The notes below the pieces were generated by a model, which made no database searches, was not told the origin of the DNA, and saw only the letters and a program-made list of their open reading frames with translations. DNA of 8,124 nucleotides from positions 1-8,124 of the forward strand of contig CAJUJC010000096.1 in NCBI GenBank assembly GCA_910586805.1, read 5' to 3'. The position numbers were made by a program, and so were the translations under genes. Below, one piece after another: positions 6,080-8,124 of the stretch. Every line of letters starts with the position of its first letter. The first letter of the stretch is position 1. This stretch comes from an uncultured Erysipelotrichales bacterium (GTDB lineage: Bacteria; Bacillota_I; Bacilli_A; Erysipelotrichales; Coprobacillaceae).

Positions 6080-6820
6080 ATGGAAAAAATTGTTGAAATT
6101 TGTTGTGGAAGCTATGAAGATGCATTAAATTCATATAGTGGAGGAGCAAAACGTATTGAATTAAATAGTGCTCTTCACTTAGGTGGATTAACACCAAGTT
6201 TAGCTACACTTAAACTTACAAAAGAAAATACTGATTTAAAAGTCATTTGTATGGTAAGACCTAGAGGTGCTGGTTTTCATTATACTGATATCGAATTTGA
6301 AGTTATGAAATATGATGCAAAACTGTTGATGGAAAATGGTAGTGATGGTTTGGCATTTGGATTTTTAGATGAAAATGGAAATATTGATATTGATCAAACA
6401 AAACAAATGATTGATATTGTTAAGGCATATCATGGAGAAGCTGTTTTTCATAGAGCATATGATTGTGTCAACGATCCTTATAAGGCTATTGAAACACTTA
6501 TTGAATTAGGAATTGATCGTGTATTAACAAGTGGTCTTGAGCCTAAAGCGATGGAAGGTATTGAGTTGATTAAAGAATTACAAGAAAAATATGGTGATCG
6601 TATTGAAATATTGGCAGGTAGTGGTATAAATGCGACAAATGCAAATGAAATGATTGAAAAAACAGGAATTTATCAAGTGCATAGTTCATGCAAGGATTGG
6701 GTTAATGATCCTACAACTTCATGTCATCATGTGAGTTATTCATTTGCCTTATCACCTCATGAAAATGATTATGATGTTGTTTCAAAAGAACTTGTTGAAA
6801 AAATAATAAAGGTATTATGA
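6080..6820 (+). CDS. cutC: CutC family protein
   Basis: A 246-residue TIM-barrel protein of normal CutC length. Landmarks in order are 'GGAKRIELNSAL' (21-32), 'GGLTPS' (35-40), 'MVRPRG' (58-63), 'AFGFLDENG' (92-100), 'FHRAYD' (123-128), 'VLTSG' (148-152), 'AGSGI' (179-183) and 'HSSCK' (201-205). CutC was named for copper sensitivity in E. coli, but its biochemical function is unsettled and the copper role has been questioned. Nothing nearby handles copper (no CopA, CopZ or CopY). The gene is instead embedded in an operon with a PTS, glycosylasparaginase and peptidase, which suggests a role in sugar or amino-sugar metabolism; this is inference from context. The AGGAGG at 6067-6072 overlaps the M20 stop codon and sits seven bases from the ATG. 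It overlaps the YitT gene by 4 nt. Confidence 0.92.
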   Translation: MEKIVEICCGSYEDALNSYSGGAKRIELNSALHLGGLTPSLATLKLTKENTDLKVICMVRPRGAGFHYTDIEFEVMKYDAKLLMENGSDGLAFGFLDENGNIDIDQTKQMIDIVKAYHGEAVFHRAYDCVNDPYKAIETLIELGIDRVLTSGLEPKAMEGIELIKELQEKYGDRIEILAGSGINATNANEMIEKTGIYQVHSSCKDWVNDPTTSCHHVSYSFALSPHENDYDVVSKELVEKIIKVL

Positions 6821-7698
6821 AAGAAATAAAAAAATTAAGTCAAAACAAAAGTATACGAACATTCATTACTTTTATAAGTGTTATTGTTGCTTCAATAATG
6901 CAAGCTTATGTTATTCAAGTGTTTATACAACCCTCTGATTTGTTATCGAGTGGTTTCACAGGAGTAGCTATTTTAATAGAAAAGATTACTTCAACATTCT
7001 ATGATTTTTCTTTTTCTACATCACTTGGTATGATTTTACTTAATGTTCCGGTTGCTATTTTGTGTTATAAAAGTATTAGTCCAAGATTTACTTTTTTCTC
7101 CCTATTAGAAGTTTTTCTTGCCAGTTTTTTCTTGAATATATTTCAGTTTGAACCTATATTTGATGATTTGCTATTAAATATTGTTTTTGGTGGTTTTTTA
7201 TATGGATTGCTTACAGTGTGTGCATTGAAAGGTAATGCATCAACAGGAGGAACTGATTTTATTGCTCTTTATATATCTAATAAAAAAGGGAAATCCATTT
7301 GGGGTTATGTGTTCATATTTAATTCCATTATCTTAATTATTTTTGGATTTATGTTTGGTTGGGAAAATGCAGGATATTCTATCTTGTTCCAATTTATTTC
7401 AACCACAACAATTGATAAGTTTTATCATCGATATGAACGTGTGACTTTACAAATAACAACTTCCCATGGTGAAGGTGTTATGCAGGCCTATATTCAGAAG
7501 TTTAAACATGGCGTTTCTTCAGTTGAAGCAATGGGTGGATATAGTCATAAAGAAATGAATTTATTACACACTGTTGTATCAAGTTATGAAGTTCAGGATA
7601 TTGTAGAATTAATGCGTGAAGTTGATCCTAAATGTATTATTAATGTTATGAAAACAGAAAATTTCTTTGGTCATTTTTATCAAGCACCTATAGATTAA
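6817..7698 (+). CDS. YitT family membrane protein (DUF161/DUF2179)
   Basis: A 293-residue polytopic membrane protein with a soluble C-terminal domain. Hydrophobic segments lie at about 15-37, 45-56, 69-85, 92-110, 117-136 and 162-197. The family signature 'GNASTGGTDFIALYIS' (139-154) follows the fourth or fifth segment. From about 210 on, the 'VSSVEAMGGYSHKEMNLLHTVVSSYEVQDIVELM' area and 'VDPKCIINVMKTENFFG' fit DUF2179, a small alpha/beta domain. The length is normal for the family. The molecular function is not established; transport has been suggested for relatives. The ATG overlaps the CutC stop (ATGA), and AAAGG lies four bases upstream, so it is co-translated and last in the operon. It is not an EIIC: too short and without PTS motifs. 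A role in moving a product or substrate of the pathway is possible but unproven. Confidence 0.9.
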   Translation: MKEIKKLSQNKSIRTFITFISVIVASIMQAYVIQVFIQPSDLLSSGFTGVAILIEKITSTFYDFSFSTSLGMILLNVPVAILCYKSISPRFTFFSLLEVFLASFFLNIFQFEPIFDDLLLNIVFGGFLYGLLTVCALKGNASTGGTDFIALYISNKKGKSIWGYVFIFNSIILIIFGFMFGWENAGYSILFQFISTTTIDKFYHRYERVTLQITTSHGEGVMQAYIQKFKHGVSSVEAMGGYSHKEMNLLHTVVSSYEVQDIVELMREVDPKCIINVMKTENFFGHFYQAPID

Positions 7699-7702
7699 AA
7701 AT

Positions 7703-7739
7703 AAAAATCGTGTTTCTATATAATAAAACACGATTTTTT
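7703..7739 (+). terminator. Rho-independent terminator of the plus-strand operon
   Basis: A perfect 13-bp stem AAAAATCGTGTTT (7703-7715) / AAACACGATTTTT (7726-7738) with a 10-base loop ends in six T, four bases after the YitT stop codon. The A run on the 5' side means it could also work on the minus strand, as a backup behind the tRNA cluster. Confidence 0.92.
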
Positions 7740-7755
7740 CTATATTTATAATAAG

Positions 7756-7783
7756 AAAAAAACCTTGAAAAAATCAAGGTTTT
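7756..7783 (-). terminator. Rho-independent terminator of the tRNA cluster
   Basis: The stem AAAACCTTG (7759-7767) / CAAGGTTTT (7775-7783) has a 7-base loop. On the minus strand it is followed by seven T (A run at 7756-7762). It lies ten bases beyond the 3' end of tRNA-Leu and so ends that transcript. Together with the operon terminator it separates the two convergent units. Confidence 0.85.
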
Positions 7784-7792
7784 ACTGATAAA

Positions 7793-7875
7793 TGGTGCAC
7801 GTGAAGGGACTCGAACCCCCACGCCGAAGCACTAGATCCTAAGTCTAGCGTGTCTGCCAATTTCACCACACGTGC
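7793..7875 (-). tRNA. tRNA-Leu (anticodon UAG)
   Basis: On the minus strand, the acceptor arm GCACGTG pairs with CACGTGC followed by A and an encoded CCA. The anticodon loop CTTAGGA (7837-7843) gives UAG and is closed by a CTAGA/TCTAG stem. A short class II variable arm around GCTTCGGC marks it as tRNA-Leu. The T loop is TTCGAGT. The gene is 83 nt including CCA, last in the cluster, 14 nt after tRNA-Lys. Confidence 0.96.
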
Positions 7876-7889
7876 AAGTTATGTATAAA

Positions 7890-7965
7890 TGGTGACCCGC
7901 AGGCGACTCGAACGCCTGACCCTCTGATTAAAAGTCAGATGCTCTACCGACTGAGCTAGCGGGTC
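7890..7965 (-). tRNA. tRNA-Lys (anticodon UUU)
   Basis: On the minus strand, acceptor arms GACCCGC / GCGGGTC are followed by A and encoded CCA. The anticodon stem TCTGA/TCAGA closes the loop CTTTTAA, giving UUU. The D arm AGCTCAGTCGGTAGAGC and T loop TTCGAGT are standard. The gene is 76 nt including CCA, with a 3-nt gap from tRNA-Thr, so one processed transcript. Confidence 0.97.
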
Positions 7966-7968
7966 AAC

Positions 7969-8044
<76 letters not shown>

Positions 8045-8046
8045 AA

Positions 8047-8122
8047 TGGTGGAGGTTAACGGGCTCGAACCGCTGACCCTCTGCTTGTAAGGCAGATGCT
8101 CTCCCAACTGAGCTAAACCTCC
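8047..8122 (-). tRNA. tRNA-Val (anticodon UAC)
   Basis: On the minus strand, acceptor arms GGAGGTT / AACCTCC are followed by A and encoded CCA. The anticodon stem TCTGC/GCAGA closes the loop CTTACAA, giving UAC. The D arm AGCTCAGTTGGGAGAGC and T loop TTCGAGC are standard. It is the first tRNA visible in the cluster; its promoter, and possibly a 5S rRNA gene or more tRNAs, lie beyond the right edge. Confidence 0.97.
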
Positions 8123-8124
8123 AA

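Noticed and set aside
5877..6197. Minus-strand open frame of 106 codons
   Set aside because: It is antisense to the conserved end of the M20 gene and the start of cutC; the His- and Leu-rich translation has no recognisable domain.

Overview
The window comes from a low-GC Gram-positive bacterium (Firmicutes). Evidence is the strongly A+T-rich DNA, AGGAGG-type ribosome binding sites, a PepV-like M20 peptidase, a lactose/cellobiose-type PTS and the gene order Val-Thr-Lys-Leu in a tRNA cluster with encoded CCA ends. The tail of a PD-(D/E)XK (Rpn-type) transposase at the left edge and the overall style suggest a gut Erysipelotrichia/Coprobacillus-like organism, but that placement is inference.

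Layout. (1) 1-300: 3' end of an Rpn/PD-(D/E)XK-type gene with a strong terminator. (2) 300-481: gene-free A+T-rich spacer with weak hairpins. (3) 482-3116, minus strand: an overlapping pair, M3 oligoendopeptidase then M19 dipeptidase. (4) 3117-3292: divergent control region with two related palindromes about three helical turns apart. (5) 3293-7698, plus strand: a tight six-gene operon of PTS EIIA, PTS EIIB, glycosylasparaginase (Ntn hydrolase), compact PepV-like M20 peptidase, CutC and a YitT-family membrane protein. Junctions are 1 nt (EIIA/EIIB), 32 nt, 1 nt, 11 nt and a 4-nt ATGA overlap. (6) 7703-7783: two back-to-back terminators. (7) 7793-8122, minus strand: tRNA-Val, -Thr, -Lys, -Leu.

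How the genes may work together (inference). Glycosylasparaginase cuts the GlcNAc-Asn bond only when the Asn has free alpha-amino and alpha-carboxyl groups. Three peptidase families (M3, M19, M20) sit around it, and EIIA/EIIB phosphorylate incoming sugars. The block therefore reads as an intracellular route for host N-glycan remnants: import and phosphorylation of GlcNAc-Asn or small glycopeptides, trimming to the glyco-amino acid, then release of aspartate, ammonia and GlcNAc(-6-P). No membrane EIIC, fucosidase, NagA/NagB or regulator lies in the window, so the route would need partners elsewhere. The least explained parts are CutC and YitT in this context, an M20 enzyme lacking roughly 95 residues of its lid, and the twin palindromes between the divergent units.
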